Part shown: in pieces, positions 34,249 through 34,667 of the stretch
Position numbering within the stretch: position 1 is the stretch's first letter
Layout: every line of letters starts with the position of its first letter
DNA from: an uncultured Gammaproteobacteria bacterium
Lineage (GTDB): Bacteria; Pseudomonadota; Gammaproteobacteria; Enterobacterales; Succinivibrionaceae
Assembly (NCBI GenBank): GCA_900315395.1
Contig: OMZC01000039.1
Span: 1 to 34,667, forward strand
Length of the DNA: 34,667 nucleotides
Direction: 5' to 3'
Position numbers and translations under genes: made by a program
Notes under the pieces: model-generated
Told to the model about the DNA's origin: nothing
Database searches by the model: none
What the model saw: only the letters and a program-made list of their open reading frames with translations

Positions 34249-34667
34249 ATTGTGTCCTTTAATTTGTTTTTGTAGTTTTTAGTTTTGTATTCACACCTCT
34301 TTTATATCATTTAAAAACCGACAGTCTTTTTTTTAGATCTATATTCCCTACATATGATCGATTTGCTTAATTTTGGTTAATATAATGGTCAAAAATAATG
34401 CATAAAAATGGCTATTTTACGAAGACAAATGTGACTTTTAAGCCATTTCTTTAAGGTAATTAAGATAGATTTACTTTGATAAAGTAATTCTAATCTCAAT
34501 AAGAAATTTTGAAGTTAAAGGTAAGTTTGTTGAATTTGAATTGATTGGATGTGAATTTACCGAGCAAGAGCAATTAAGTATGAAGAAGCTAGTAATAAAG
34601 ATAAAATTGAGCTATGGCAACAACACCATTTGAACTACGTCACAAAGTTGTAAAGTGGTTCAGGTAA
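34249..34667. other. Right-edge region: leader of the ATP-grasp operon, hairpin and gene remnants
   Basis: 419 AT-rich bases without an intact gene. 34249-34320 is the ATP-grasp leader, with a weak GATATAAAA near 34300 that may be its -10. AAATGGCT (34406-34413) and AGCCATTT (34441-34448) form a long-loop inverted repeat with Ts on the minus side. From 34469 to the edge the plus strand carries protein-like scraps in shifted frames. Confidence 0.5.
34469..34653 (+). pseudogene. Possible decayed gene fragment at right edge
   Basis: One plus-strand frame is open without a start from 34469 to TGA 34631 (reads IRNFEVKGKFVEFELIGCEF). A second frame, 34555 to TAA 34651, reads YRARAIKYEEASNKDKIELW and looks more protein-like. 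A single frameshift near 34555 would join them. No start codon with a ribosome site is visible and I do not recognise the product. It may be a remnant of a mobile or lost gene, or chance. Confidence 0.25.

Noticed and set aside
34321-34340. T8 and similar A/T runs (also near 16820) as phase-variation tracts
   Set aside because: They lie in non-coding AT-rich DNA and do not affect a reading frame.
1-34667. CRISPR arrays, tRNA or rRNA genes, intact insertion sequences
   Set aside because: No regularly spaced repeats, no tRNA T-loop pattern with cloverleaf and no transposase-sized frame were seen.

Overview
The window looks like chromosomal DNA of an AT-rich, flagellated gammaproteobacterium. 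The long (two-domain) QueF, the endA-rsmE pair, PpnN, lysine-type LysC and a YdgA-like protein are all gammaproteobacterial in style. Low GC with heavy TTA leucine use, and a flagellar operon together with a short TalC-type transaldolase, would fit a host-associated anaerobe such as the Succinivibrionaceae. That placement is inference from gene content and recalled sequence likeness, not a search. The left edge cuts a gene and the right edge shows what look like scraps of a decayed gene.

Layout. 1-144 is the start of an unknown gene running off the left edge. 351-1408 (minus) is an azlCD branched-chain amino acid exporter, divergent from lysC (1744-3099). fliD (3272-4792) stands alone behind a good FliA (sigma-28) promoter. 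4937-11634 (minus) is a central-carbon block: pgk-fba, then a YdgA-like gene with tkt, and a transaldolase behind a PurR/LacI-like operator. metK (12029-13177) is followed by a DUF5718/FAH-like gene (minus), then the tightly coupled endA-rsmE-queF operon and ppnN. A type III restriction-modification pair (res, mod; minus) sits at 18307-22659. 22791-29094 (minus) is the flagellar operon fliK-L-M-N-O-P-Q-R, whose type III export, switch and hook-length products complement FliD elsewhere in the window. 29486-34248 (minus) is a five-gene ATP-grasp / alpha-E / transglutaminase / two M14-deacylase cluster, probably a little-studied peptide ligation and trimming system.

Most interesting points. (1) The mod gene is split at its 5' end by a run of six Gs (minus strand; 22633-22638). 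The ATG with a good ribosome site at 22659 reads only nine codons before a stop, but with five (or eight) Gs it runs straight into the 518-codon Mod frame and supplies a typical Mod N-terminus. This is the layout of a phase-variable type III methyltransferase (phasevarion), here in the OFF state; a fixed mutation or a sequencing error are the alternatives. (2) Of the two adjacent M14 proteins one keeps the zinc ligands and catalytic Glu, while its neighbour has replaced both histidines and the glutamate, so it is probably a pseudoenzyme partner. (3) Several unexplained regulatory-looking palindromes lie upstream of pgk, tal, lysC/azlC and ppnN.
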